Position numbers and translations under genes: made by a program | The notes under the pieces: model-generated | Database searches by the model: none | Told to the model about the DNA's origin: nothing | Seen by the model: only the letters and a program-made list of their open reading frames with translations | Shown: positions 45,141 to 53,561 of the stretch, in pieces | Layout: every line of letters begins with the position of its first letter | How positions within the stretch are numbered: position 1 is the stretch's first letter | Assembly (NCBI GenBank): GCA_003161435.1 | Contig: PMOS01000022.1 | Coordinates: 28,018-83,355, forward strand | DNA from: Vulcanimicrobiota bacterium | GTDB lineage: Bacteria; Vulcanimicrobiota; Vulcanimicrobiia; Vulcanimicrobiales; Vulcanimicrobiaceae | DNA: 55,338 bases | Direction: 5' to 3'

Positions 45141-45968
45141 ATGGTAACTGTCCGTTTGCCTGCGCACGCGTTGTGCGTGGAGCGCGGGGGCGGCGGGGTA
45201 TCCGGCGTCGAGGGGTACCGCACGCGCCTCACGGGGCTCGATCTCGCCGAATCGGAAGCGCTCTCGCTCGCCGGATGGTCGACCGTGGCCGATGCGCTCG
45301 GGGTCGGTTCGGCTGCCGCCGGCGCGGAGCGGAAGCTGCTCGCCGCGATTCCGCCGTCCGCCGCGACCAAAGCGCGGCGCACGCGAGAGCGCATTCACTT
45401 CGATCTCGCTCGCTGGTACGATGCGACCGCAACCCCACAGCAACTTCCGCAACTCGCACGAGCGGTCTGGGATCAGCGGAGGATCCGCATCGACTACACG
45501 AGTTGGACCGCTCGCAGGAAGCGCGAGGTCGACCCCCTCGGGCTCGTGCTGAAAAATGCGACCTGGTATCTCGTCGGCCGCCACCTCGGAAAAATCCGCA
45601 CGTATCGCGTCTCCGAGATTGCGAGCCTCGAGATACTCGAAGGCACGTTTACGGTGCCGGACGATTTCGATCTGCCGGCTTACTGGGATGCATCGAAAGC
45701 GCGATTCGAGGATAGCCTCACTCGCAGCAGCGCAACGCTTCGATTATCGGAGCGAGCCGAACCTTTGCTGGCGAACCTCGGTGCACGAGCCGCGCGGCTG
45801 GTGCGGGATCCGCTCAATCCGAGCGTCGTGACCGTGCCAATCGAATCGACCGACAAAGCCGCGCGCGAGTTCCTGGCGTTCGGCGACGCGATCGAAGTGC
45901 TCGGGCCACCGGGGCTGCGCACGCGCATTGCAGACCTCGCGACCGCTACAGCAGCGCTCTACTGCTAG
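45141..45968 (+). pseudogene. WYL-domain transcription regulator lacking its N-terminal HTH
   Basis: 275 residues in frame. The WYL domain is complete: QRRIRIDYTSW, REVDPLGLVLKNATWYLVGR, RTYRVSEIASLEIL, and the C-terminal extension (WCX) follows. The expected 60-70-residue winged HTH is missing: upstream DNA (45000-45140) shows only out-of-frame traces such as ALAERRSKRTFRN, and the frame begins in the linker (ERGGGG, EGYRTRL). It could be a ligand-sensing relic or a truncated protein still made from ATG 45141. WYL regulators often control DNA-repair or defence loci, and a nuclease gene follows. Confidence 0.65.
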
Positions 45969-46110
45969 CCGGCTTTTCGTCCATGGCCGTGTCCGCTCCG
46001 GGTGATCTCGGCCAAGTGCTCGATGCTCACCGCCCACGTGGTCCCCGCGCGGCAGCGAGGCCGAGTTCCCGACCTGCGCGCGAGCCCGGCGTCTAAAACT
46101 CGTTCGCCAT

Positions 46111-46141
46111 GCCCGTCCTGGACCCGCTGGAACGGGCTTTT
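46111..46141 (+). terminator. Rho-independent terminator
   Basis: GCCCGT (46111-46116) pairs with ACGGGC (46132-46137) around a 15-base loop and is followed by TTTT. It is placed to end the WYL transcript before the nuclease gene at 46202. Confidence 0.6.
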
Positions 46142-46201
46142 CAGTTGGAACCGAAACCGCGACGTGCAGGAACTCTAGCTTTACAATACTGATTTGAGCG
46201 A

Positions 46202-47632
46202 ATGGCCGCGAAGAAATCTACGCATACGAAACACCAGAAGCCCATGCGTACCGCGACATTGTCTACCACATTCACTCATACCGCACTGAAGCCGATTCAA
46301 TTTGGCGACGAAACTTCCATCCTCGAATATGACTTGATCCTCTTCGACCCAGTTAGGTCGCACGTCAACTACGAGCATCAATACCTGGATGGTACGTACA
46401 AAGGTAAGCCACTTCTAAGCAACGATGGCTCCTTTAAATTCTTAGAAGACTTCCGACGGCGTGCGATCGAAATTCGCGAGTTTCTGGAACTCGGTCGTAT
46501 CATGATTTGCCCTACACCGGAGCCGCAAAATGTCTGGGTTTGGACCGGCCGCTATGAACATTCAGGCACCGGCCGGAATCGGCAGACAACCCGAATCGTC
46601 GAAGAGGTTGACCTCCTCGCTATATTTCCGGTGGCCATTAAAACGATAGCAGCTGCAGGCGATAGCATATCATTCGGCGGGAACAACACCGCCTTCAAAG
46701 TCTTTCTTGCGGACAATACAGGCTCGCTAAGCTATCGCGCTTACTTCAAAGACGAAGTTGGCGAACCGGTGTTGTTTCTGGATAAGACTTCACGGTCAGT
46801 GGCACTAGATATCAGCGTCGGGAAAGGTCACCTGGTTTTTGTTCCTTTCGTGAAGGCATCTCAGGAATTCGTCGACAACGCGGCCTGGCAGGGGGCAGTT
46901 AGTGCATTTATCGTATCTATCCAGAGCCTAGCCGCGACAATCACGGATCAGTCGGAAGAGGCTGAGCTCCCGGATTGGACCAATGGCTACGCGGCGGATC
47001 GCGAACGTCAATGCTTGGCGAGCCTCATTCGGGACGAAGCTAAGGCAGCAGCATTACAAAGAGATGTCGATGCCAAGAAAGCTCGCCTGGAGGAGTTCCG
47101 CAGGCCAAAGCGCCTGTTCACGACAACCGGACTGGCTCTCGAGCGGATCGTTGCAGAGGTATTTCGGAATTGGGGTATTGTCGTAAGGGAGCCAACTGGA
47201 AATCGTACCGATCTCATTATCGAACATCATAAACGCCATGCCGTCATCGAAATCAAGGGGGTCACCGGCTCGGCGGCGGAGAGCCATGCGGCGCAGTTGG
47301 AAAAATGGGTCAGCGAATATATCACCGAGCACGAAACGATTCCAAAAGCGATCTTGATTGTGAACGCATATCGAGACAAACCTATTGATGAGCGCCCAGA
47401 TATAGTGTTTCCGACACAAATGCTGGCATATGCTAGCAAGCGAGAGCAGTGTCTCGTAAGTGGCTTTCAATTGTGGGCGCTCAATGAATGGTGTGCCGGA
47501 GATCAAGAGCGGATCGCAAATGTCCTCGATCTGTTGTTTTCAACAATCGGGATTTTAGTAACTCCTAAAGACGTCGCTGACATGCTCGCGGTAAATGCTA
47601 CGACGAGCGCATCTGTCCGTACTCTGGGCTAA
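46202..47632 (+). CDS. Standalone PD-(D/E)XK nuclease-like protein, putative defence gene
   Basis: 476 residues in three parts: an N-terminal domain of about 250 residues (SILEYDLILFDP, YEHSGTGRNRQTTRIVEEVD), a coiled coil at about 275-300, and a C-terminal nuclease fold with LERIVAEVF (E314), RTDLIIE (D337) and AVIEIKG (E350, K352), the PD-(D/E)XK pattern of Mrr/RecB-type nucleases. The N-terminal family occurs sporadically in bacteria without a proven role. Base composition is visibly less GC-rich than its surroundings, which suggests transfer. No methylase gene is adjacent, so a classical restriction pair is unlikely. Confidence 0.75.
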   Translation: MAAKKSTHTKHQKPMRTATLSTTFTHTALKPIQFGDETSILEYDLILFDPVRSHVNYEHQYLDGTYKGKPLLSNDGSFKFLEDFRRRAIEIREFLELGRIMICPTPEPQNVWVWTGRYEHSGTGRNRQTTRIVEEVDLLAIFPVAIKTIAAAGDSISFGGNNTAFKVFLADNTGSLSYRAYFKDEVGEPVLFLDKTSRSVALDISVGKGHLVFVPFVKASQEFVDNAAWQGAVSAFIVSIQSLAATITDQSEEAELPDWTNGYAADRERQCLASLIRDEAKAAALQRDVDAKKARLEEFRRPKRLFTTTGLALERIVAEVFRNWGIVVREPTGNRTDLIIEHHKRHAVIEIKGVTGSAAESHAAQLEKWVSEYITEHETIPKAILIVNAYRDKPIDERPDIVFPTQMLAYASKREQCLVSGFQLWALNEWCAGDQERIANVLDLLFSTIGILVTPKDVADMLAVNATTSASVRTLG

Positions 47633-47656
47633 CAAACCACTTGAGGCCGTAGGCCT

Positions 47657-48035
47657 TGATGTGGCGAGCGTTTGCGCCTCTGAGACGGCGAGCTTGCAGT
47701 TGCTCTCGATTTGCGCCATGGTCTGGCCGTTCAGTGGTTCATGCCGTTGACGTCGTAGATGATCACGCCGGTCACACCGGCTTGTGCAAAGCCGTCGCGC
47801 GCGGGCAGCGCGACGTAGAGGCTGTCCCCGCCGAGTCCCTCGTTGACGAGGCCCATGCGCTTGTGGGGGCGGATGTCGGCGCCCAGGGGGTCGAGGACGT
47901 GGTCGTACTCGTCATGCTGCGATTCGTAACCCGGCAATGTTGAGCTGCGCAGGTTCGACGACCACGCCGGTGGCTTCGGTCGTCTGAACGTCGGTCGCGG
48001 CAAGCGCGCGGGTCGAGCCCTGCTGCGGTAGCGCG
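47657..48035 (-). pseudogene. Decayed middle fragment of a GDSL-lipoprotein gene copy
   Basis: The DNA aligns with 29105-29485 of the intact GDSL gene, with many substitutions and small deletions. On the minus strand pieces such as GLVNEGLGGDSLYVALP and TGVIIYDVN are readable in frames broken by shifts. Neither the 5' end nor the catalytic DxxH block is present. Same orientation as the intact gene, but its order relative to the 5' fragment at 41848 is reversed. Confidence 0.7.
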
Positions 48036-48044
48036 ATCAAAAGA

Positions 48045-48079
48045 AAAGCCCCACCTCACGTCGTCCGAGGCGGGGCTTT
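48045..48079 (-). terminator. Rho-independent terminator
   Basis: AAAGCCCC (48045-48052) pairs with GGGGCTTT (48072-48079), extended by CTC/GAG after a small bulge. On the minus strand the hairpin is followed by TCTTTTG. It closes the two-gene transcript that ends at 48097. Confidence 0.85.
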
Positions 48080-48096
48080 AGGTGGTGCGCACTTGC

Positions 48097-48342
48097 CTAT
48101 GCGCTATAGCGACGCCACGGGATCTGACTGGGGTGGACGTGTTCCAAGAACTGGACGATGTCGCGCCGGCCATACGTCTCGCTGCCGTCCTCAGCCATCA
48201 GGACGATCGGCATGCCCGGGAAGTACCGGACCAGCCCTCGTTGCACGTTGTCGCGATCGCTCGACCGGATCACGTGCCGCTTGACCATCGCGATGGCGAA
48301 GGTCACGCCTTGTTCGCGAATGACCGCTCCGTCGAACGTCAT
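48097..48342 (-). CDS. Small conserved-looking hypothetical protein
   Basis: 81 residues: VIREQGVTFAIAMVKRHVI, VQRGLVRYFPGMPIVLMAED, SETYGRRDIVQFLEHV. A compact alpha/beta protein without Cys or signal; family unknown. Its ATG overlaps the stop of the upstream small gene (ATGA), and a strong terminator follows, so the two form a clean two-gene operon. Confidence 0.65.
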   Translation of the reverse strand: MTFDGAVIREQGVTFAIAMVKRHVIRSSDRDNVQRGLVRYFPGMPIVLMAEDGSETYGRRDIVQFLEHVHPSQIPWRRYSA

Positions 48343-48548
48343 CCGGGGTTCATCTTGCGGAAGTCGCTGAGCGATTCCGCCCCCGTTTGGTCGAGCAGAG
48401 TTTCCAGCTTCATGTCACTGCGGCGCCCGGCGGCGAAGTCGGGGCCGTAGGTGTCGCGCAGCGTGCCGATTTGGGTGTTGCCGTTCTTGCGGCGGATTTC
48501 GCCGTCGCCGTCCCGGTGGCGGCCGTCGAGGCCTGGTTGCTTTGGCAT
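48339..48548 (-). CDS. Small basic protein, PKQPGLDGRHRD type
   Basis: 69 residues beginning PKQPGLDGRHRDGDGEIRRK then NGNTQIGTLRDTYGPDF and ending with a helical KLETLLDQTGAESL. I have the impression that proteins with this opening are widespread as short hypotheticals in proteobacteria, often near mobile or accessory genes. AGGAGA precedes the ATG at 48548. Function unknown. It overlaps the 81-residue gene. Confidence 0.65.
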   Translation of the reverse strand: MPKQPGLDGRHRDGDGEIRRKNGNTQIGTLRDTYGPDFAAGRRSDMKLETLLDQTGAESLSDFRKMNPG

Positions 48549-48790
48549 CTGATTCTCCTGAAAGTGAGCCGAACTCGCAAGGTGCAAGCTCGACTAAAAC
48601 CTAGCGGTCACTAGGCGATGTTGGGATTATATCTGGGATTTACCATGGTGTCAACACGTTAACAATGTGTGGTTTTTTGTGGTTTCGCTTGACTTGGAAG
48701 TCCCGTTATGTCTCTATCTAGAGCCAGGCTGAATGTGCCAGGGCTCTTGCGCCGGGGGTTTGCTACCTCGGCGCGTCACGAGGAGGACGC

Positions 48791-49261
48791 TTGAGTGCAA
48801 CAAAAATCGGAAGCCGCGCCGCGGGAGCCCAAAATGCGAAAGTAGGCCGCGCGCCGGAAGCGACGGACCTTGCTAAGCTCGAGCGTGCCCGTGCCGAGCG
48901 CGCTCATCGAGCTGCGGTGCAGCCGTTCCCCAAGGTCGTCGACGATCTCGTCAAGCTCGTTGGAGCTCCGCTGGTCGCCTACATCACCGGCGTAAGCGAG
49001 ACGCGGGCGGTCCGTCAGTGGATCGCCGGCGATCGCGTTCCGCACCCATCGACGCGAGCGAAGCTCCAGGTCTCACTTCACGTTGCTCGGTATCTGGCGG
49101 AAGAAGGCGAAAACGGTGCAATCGAAGCGTGGTTCCAGGGGCTGAACCCATCGCTACGCGATCGGGCGCCGGCGGAGTTGATCCGCAACGCCGAAGGAGT
49201 AGAATTCCCGTCGCTCGCTCGTCAAATCCTAGCAGCTGCGAAGGAATTCGCGAACAGCTAG
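48791..49261 (+). CDS. Xre/MbcA-type antitoxin of a second RES module
   Basis: 156 residues. An Ala/Arg-rich N-terminal tail of about 40 residues precedes an HTH-like part (LVAYITGVSETRAVRQWIAG, RVPHPSTRAKLQV) and a C-terminal helical region with ENGAIEAWFQGLNPSLRDRAPAELI, the toxin-binding part of MbcA-like antitoxins. TTG start at 48791 behind CGAGGAGG. It ends just before the RES gene. It differs strongly from the first antitoxin (3356-3802), so the two modules did not arise by recent duplication. Confidence 0.8.
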   Translation: MSATKIGSRAAGAQNAKVGRAPEATDLAKLERARAERAHRAAVQPFPKVVDDLVKLVGAPLVAYITGVSETRAVRQWIAGDRVPHPSTRAKLQVSLHVARYLAEEGENGAIEAWFQGLNPSLRDRAPAELIRNAEGVEFPSLARQILAAAKEFANS

Positions 49262-49275
49262 AGCCCGATGGACTC

Positions 49276-49959
49276 GTGGTGGTGCAACCGCCATCACGAG
49301 TCTTTCGCGTAGGGAAGTCTCCCGATGCGTGGCTGCGGAAGCCACCATCGCGTGGGTCTGATCCGACGTTGAACCGTTACGATGATCCGCTGGGCATCTA
49401 CCACACCGTCTATGCCGCGTCAACGCCGTACGGCGCGTACATGGAAACGCTCGCTTCGCTGCGCCCGGCGCCCACCATCGATCTGGCAACGAGCGTCCTG
49501 GCCAACGAACCCGGCCTACGGGGCACGCCACCGCCCGGGTTGGTTACGAATTGGATCGAGCGGCGCCATATCGGCAAAGCTCAACTCAACGGGGTGTTCG
49601 TGGATATCGGGGCCAGCGAGTCGATCGCGTTATTGCGGCGTCGCCTGGCCGACCGGTTCGCGGCGCTCGGTGTCGTCGAATTCGACCTTTCCGCACTGAC
49701 GACGGCTCGCCGAGAGGTCACGATGGAGATTTCGCGGTTCATCTTTGAGCTGGAGTACCGCGAACAGCGCCGTTTCGACGGGATTTGCTACCCGTCGCGA
49801 TTGGGGCGGAACATTCTATGTTGGGCGATCTTCGAGGACGACCATCCGGCGTGCATCACTAAGAAGCAGTCGCAGCCAGTAAATGCAACCGACCCCGAGC
49901 TTGTCGAGGTGCTCGGCCATCTGCGGATCTCGCTCGGACCAATCTCTGCAGCCAGCTGA
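49276..49959 (+). CDS. RES-family NAD+ phosphorylase-like toxin (second module)
   Basis: About 227 residues from the first of three GTG codons (49276, 49279, 49282). RES features: SRVFRVGKSPDAW with the first Arg, NRYDDPLGIYHTVYAASTPY and GAYMETLASLRP with the Glu, and a distal GICYPSRLGRNILCWAIFED. This form matches the RES phosphorylases that degrade NAD+ with phosphate. The gene begins 14 bases after the antitoxin stop. A weak hairpin at 50052-50072 may end the transcript. Confidence 0.82.
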   Translation: MVVQPPSRVFRVGKSPDAWLRKPPSRGSDPTLNRYDDPLGIYHTVYAASTPYGAYMETLASLRPAPTIDLATSVLANEPGLRGTPPPGLVTNWIERRHIGKAQLNGVFVDIGASESIALLRRRLADRFAALGVVEFDLSALTTARREVTMEISRFIFELEYREQRRFDGICYPSRLGRNILCWAIFEDDHPACITKKQSQPVNATDPELVEVLGHLRISLGPISAAS

Positions 49960-50304
49960 CGCTATGCGTTCCGTCGACCTCATACGCGATCTATCTCTTC
50001 CTTCGCGAGATTGACAACTCTATGCCGGTGCCTTGCCGGTGCTTCCGAGGGGGCGCACTCGTTTTATGCGCCAGTTTCATAATTTGCCACTAGAAGTGGC
50101 GCGGTCGGTGAATCAAAGCGCTGGCGACCGTGCGGCGAATTCTTCTGTCTTTTACTCTATGGAACTCGCGCTTCACCCAGCCAAGAACTAGGGCATGAGG
50201 TGCAAGACGTTATCGTAGGTGCGGGCGCTTGAACGTCTACACGACTAAGTTGCGACCTCGTGGCCGTGGTCGACCGGTCGAGGAGGCCTCTTCAAAGTTG
50301 TAGG
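49960..50304. other. Intergenic stretch with two small hairpins
   Basis: No gene is seen. GGCGCA (50052-50057) pairs with TGCGCC (50067-50072), and GCCACT (50086-50091) pairs with AGTGGC (50095-50100). The first could terminate the RES transcript, although no T-run follows. Confidence 0.4.
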
Positions 50305-50544
50305 TTATTGGCGCTCAGCACGACGGATGATGTCGGATAGGGGCACGCCGATCGCATGCGCGATTTGCAACATGGTAACGAATGACGGGTTGCCACGACC
50401 CGTCTCGATCATGCGAACGAAGCGCAGTGACACCGACGCCCGGTCGGCAACATCTTCCTGCGTGAGCCCAGCACTGCGGCGCAATTCAGATACTACATCT
50501 CCCAGGTGCCGTCGCTCAGTTTCCGCAGCAGCTCTACCCCGCAT
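50305..50544 (-). CDS. Xre-family regulator, minimal
   Basis: 79 residues, one HTH domain: LGDVVSELRRSAGLTQEDVA, DRASVSLRFVRMIETGRGNP, LQIAHAIGVPLSDIIRRAE. Typical Cro/C1-type repressor of controller or phage type. It starts at ATG 50544 and is divergent from a second HTH gene at 50616, with 71 bases between. GGCA-N6-TGCC at 50581-50594 is a possible operator. Confidence 0.8.
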   Translation of the reverse strand: MRGRAAAETERRHLGDVVSELRRSAGLTQEDVADRASVSLRFVRMIETGRGNPSFVTMLQIAHAIGVPLSDIIRRAERQ

Positions 50545-50615
50545 CCAACTAATCGTCTACCAAACGGCCATGAATGAACAGGCAGTTTATTGCCTCCTAG
50601 CGAAGCGTCCGTGCT

Positions 50616-50957
50616 ATGAAGATCGATGATTCGCTAGCGCGACGAATTCGGCGTCTCCGCGTGAATCGCCACATGACGGTCGCGATCCTCGCTGCCCAAT
50701 GCGACGTGTCCGTGCGTGATATCCGGGACCTGGAGGCCGGCCGGGTCACTGATCCAGACCTCACACTCGGGATGCGCCTCGCACAAATCCTGTGCGTCGA
50801 TCCAGAATATCTTGCGCTCGGCCAAGACGCTGCCCGGATCCTTCGCGAATTGTCCTCGCACGTGCCGAACCGACGCAAACATATTCGATTGATAACACTC
50901 AAAGCAGTGCGCCGCAATCGCGTAGCACGAACGACATTGAGTTCGGGCCAGGTCTAA
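50616..50957 (+). CDS. HTH regulator, divergent partner
   Basis: 113 residues with an N-terminal Xre-like HTH: RRIRRLRVNRHMTVAILAAQ, CDVSVRDIRDLEAGRV, GMRLAQILCVDPEYLALG. The C-terminal 40 residues are basic and carry no recognised domain. Together with the divergent 79-residue regulator it forms a possible mutual-repression pair. It lies upstream of and in the same direction as the 51180 gene, 222 bases apart, and could control it. Confidence 0.7.
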   Translation: MKIDDSLARRIRRLRVNRHMTVAILAAQCDVSVRDIRDLEAGRVTDPDLTLGMRLAQILCVDPEYLALGQDAARILRELSSHVPNRRKHIRLITLKAVRRNRVARTTLSSGQV

Positions 50958-51179
50958 ACAATTCTAACTCCTCACCGTAAGCTCCGGTACACTCCGATAT
51001 GTAGACCTTCGGACTAAGTCCCGACGGCGATCTACACCTCACTTCTCGGAACGGTGGAACACGTCCGAGGCCGAGGGTCGTCGACGGCTCGAACGGCGAG
51101 AAAAGCGCCGGAGGTAAGAGGCGGAATCAAGGACAACAATTACAACAGCTCGGCGCGCACGCGCTGGCGTTGGTGGTGT

Positions 51180-52094
51180 ATGGCTTCGACGAACCCGACC
51201 GGCGTTCCGATTACAATCCCTCAAGATGTGCTCGACGTGCTGCGTCGAATCTTCAGTGACGGTAACGCGGAAGTGGCGAGCATGCTCAGCCGTCAGCCGA
51301 TGAGTCGCGAGGATCATCTCGATCAGGCGCTCATCACCTATCTCGACCGACAGTCACCGGAGGTCGCGCCGCACTCCGGGTGGATCGTCGATTGCGAGAC
51401 CCACTTTCTCGGTAGCGGGCATCACTTCGGCGTGTGGGAGATCGCGGACATTGGCGTTCTCGTCATTTTGCGCCACGGCAACACGGTCATCTGGAGCAAG
51501 GTCGCGATCCTTCAATCGAAGCGGCTCTTCCCGATTGGCAATAAACACGATGAAGATGAGGAACGTGCGCGTTGGAGGTGGGGCTTCGGCCGGCTCCGCG
51601 AGGCGTACGATGTAGCAGCGACGCGGCGGACCTACGAGTTCACAGAAGACTCCCGATACGCATCGCTCGACCTCAATGCGGACCAGGCGCGGCGCATCGA
51701 CGCGTACCAGGGCGAGATGACTATACCGGTTCACTACCTTTTGTATAACCCGGTAGTGATTCCGTGGTCGCGCGCGGTTCCGGTCGCTGGCCCGACAGTG
51801 CTACCGAACAATGATGTCGGTTGCAGGATCGTCCGCGCTCGCCAGATGCTTGCACTTCACGACTCGGTCGCCGTGCCACGATACGCGGACGTGCGTGGTA
51901 TTGCACACCCACACGAACACAGCCCGTTCTGCGCCGGTTGGCGGCTCGAGGACTTCGTCGTTACCTTGCTACTTGGTTGCCACGAAGGCAAAGTGCTGGA
52001 TGCTTCGCTCGACAACGCGATGGAGCTATTGTTCTACCGTCGGACTGGCCCAATCTCGGCCGCCTTCGCGGTGAACATTCAAGTCGCCGAATAA
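51180..52094 (+). CDS. Putative QxK-type restriction-endonuclease-fold protein
   Basis: 304 residues of no family I can name. Residues 40-115 fit a PD-(D/E)XK core of the QxK variant: Glu/Asp in MSREDHLDQALITYL, WEIADIGVLVIL (E87, D90), then KVAILQSKRL (Q112, K114). The second half has Cys/His pairs (VRGIAHPHEHSPFCAGW) and ends LLFYRRTGPISAAFAV. The ATG at 51180 is chosen because the longer upstream frame is basic low-complexity sequence. It lies 15 bases before the PIN gene on the same strand. A nuclease role is inferred from motif spacing only. Confidence 0.6.
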   Translation: MASTNPTGVPITIPQDVLDVLRRIFSDGNAEVASMLSRQPMSREDHLDQALITYLDRQSPEVAPHSGWIVDCETHFLGSGHHFGVWEIADIGVLVILRHGNTVIWSKVAILQSKRLFPIGNKHDEDEERARWRWGFGRLREAYDVAATRRTYEFTEDSRYASLDLNADQARRIDAYQGEMTIPVHYLLYNPVVIPWSRAVPVAGPTVLPNNDVGCRIVRARQMLALHDSVAVPRYADVRGIAHPHEHSPFCAGWRLEDFVVTLLLGCHEGKVLDASLDNAMELLFYRRTGPISAAFAVNIQVAE

Positions 52095-52109
52095 GGTATC
52101 CAAAACAGC

Positions 52110-53238
52110 ATGAACGCCAACGATCCCGAAGACCAGACGCGGCAGTTCCTGTCTAGCATTCACCGTGACAACGCCGCCGCACCGATCGTCGGCTCTGACG
52201 CGATGGGCGCTTTCTTAGGATCGTCGCTCGACGCGCTGTTGGGCGAGGCGCTTCCGCTCGTGGTTGACGCGAACATTTTCCGCAACGACATCGGTTATGT
52301 CTGCCGTACCGGACGGCGGACAACCTTGGTCACAGCGACCAATGCGCGCATCTTTCGCCTTTATTGCGCGCAACATGTGTACGATGAAGTCGAGGAGCAC
52401 GCGGCCGAGTGGGCGACGGACATGGGACTCGATACGGACGCGTATCTTTCCGCTTGGCGCGAGAACTACGTGCCATTAGTGCGTCGCGTGTACACCGACG
52501 GCATGGATTCGTTGCTTTCGCCGGCGGAGCGTCGGCGTGTCGATCGCCTGCGCTTAATGCTGGACGTCGACGACGTCCCATCCGCGGTGCTCGCGCTCGC
52601 GACAGGGGCCTTCTTCGTCTCGGAGGACGGAGCACCTCATGAGGCAGTTTACGGGCGAACGCTCAGCGCCGCGGAGCGGCGCGCTTGGCTCCCGATCCTT
52701 CATGCGGGCGGAGATTCTGCGGAGCTGACGCGCCTCGTCGCGTTCACGGCGGCCGTTCCGGCCTTCGCTGTCATAGGAAGCGCTTACGTCGCGCGACGTC
52801 TGTGGACGTTCTCGCCTCCATTGCTTCTGGGTCTCGTGGCGCTCGCGGCGGTACTGGCGACGCGTGTTCCGTACGATCGCTATCGCGCCAGCGGAGAGGC
52901 CATCCTCACGGCAATATCCGTATTGAGCGCGCATGTGTACCAGCCGCATTACGAGGCGCTCGAGCGCTTCAGATCCGCGCTACCGCCGTTCCCGCCCTGG
53001 GAGGATCTTGTCGCGGATCTATCGCGCGATGCGGCGCTAGCGCGGGCATGCCTTTATCGCCTGGCACGTTCCCGTCGGGTCTCCACTGAAAGCCGGGGAA
53101 CTCGCAGACGAACTGCCTGCCCTCGGCATCGGCCAGGCGCCTCAGCGCGTTGGGAAGGTTCTTCGCCAGTACGAATGCTTCTTCGAGCCGTATCGTGGCA
53201 TCTGGCAACTGGGCTCGCCCATGTGCAATGTTCGGTGA
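52110..53238 (+). CDS. Membrane-anchored PIN-domain protein (frameshifted near the 3' end)
   Basis: About 375 residues if one frameshift is allowed. The PIN nuclease acidic residues are in LVVDANIF (D53), VYDEVEEHA (E93-E96), LDVDDVPSAVLAL (D152-D155) and FFVSEDG (D173). Two membrane segments follow at about 208-228 and 235-253, then a helical tail. Near 53070 the frame must shift by +1: beyond it the coherent reading is SPLKAGELADELPALGIGQA and FFEPYRGIWQLGSP, ending at TGA 53236. The unshifted frame runs on to 53453 with Arg/Thr-rich noise. A C-terminal truncation or a sequence error are both possible. Confidence 0.65.
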
Positions 53239-53561
53239 GAATGGCCGACAAGCGCGGGACCACCGACGGCCTGCGTCCGTACCGTCATACTCGTACGCCG
53301 TGGCGTATTCGCGACGCAACTGTGACCATCGACCTTGCGTCGCCATCGAGAGGTTCTTCGCCGTTGTCTTACGCGACTTGCCGACCGACGGAGCCCACAG
53401 ACCCGTCTTGCAACGAAGCAGGCCACGGCCGATGTGACGTTCACCTGTTCTAGACGGGCTCCCACGGCGTTGGCGTTCCGGTTGACGTCGCGTGATAATG
53501 CAACGAACGACTTCTCTCGCTACCGGCCGTTCTCAGTTGTAGACGGAAAGGGGTCTTTACG
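53239..53561. other. Stretch without a recognisable gene
   Basis: Only overlapping low-complexity frames are seen on both strands. The last 40 bases should hold the promoter and ribosome site (GGAAAGGGG at 53544-53552) of the membrane-protein gene that follows. Confidence 0.4.

Noticed and set aside
53142..53465. Minus-strand frames opposite the PIN gene end
   Set aside because: No motif, Arg/Thr-rich, and they overlap the coherent shifted frame of the PIN gene.
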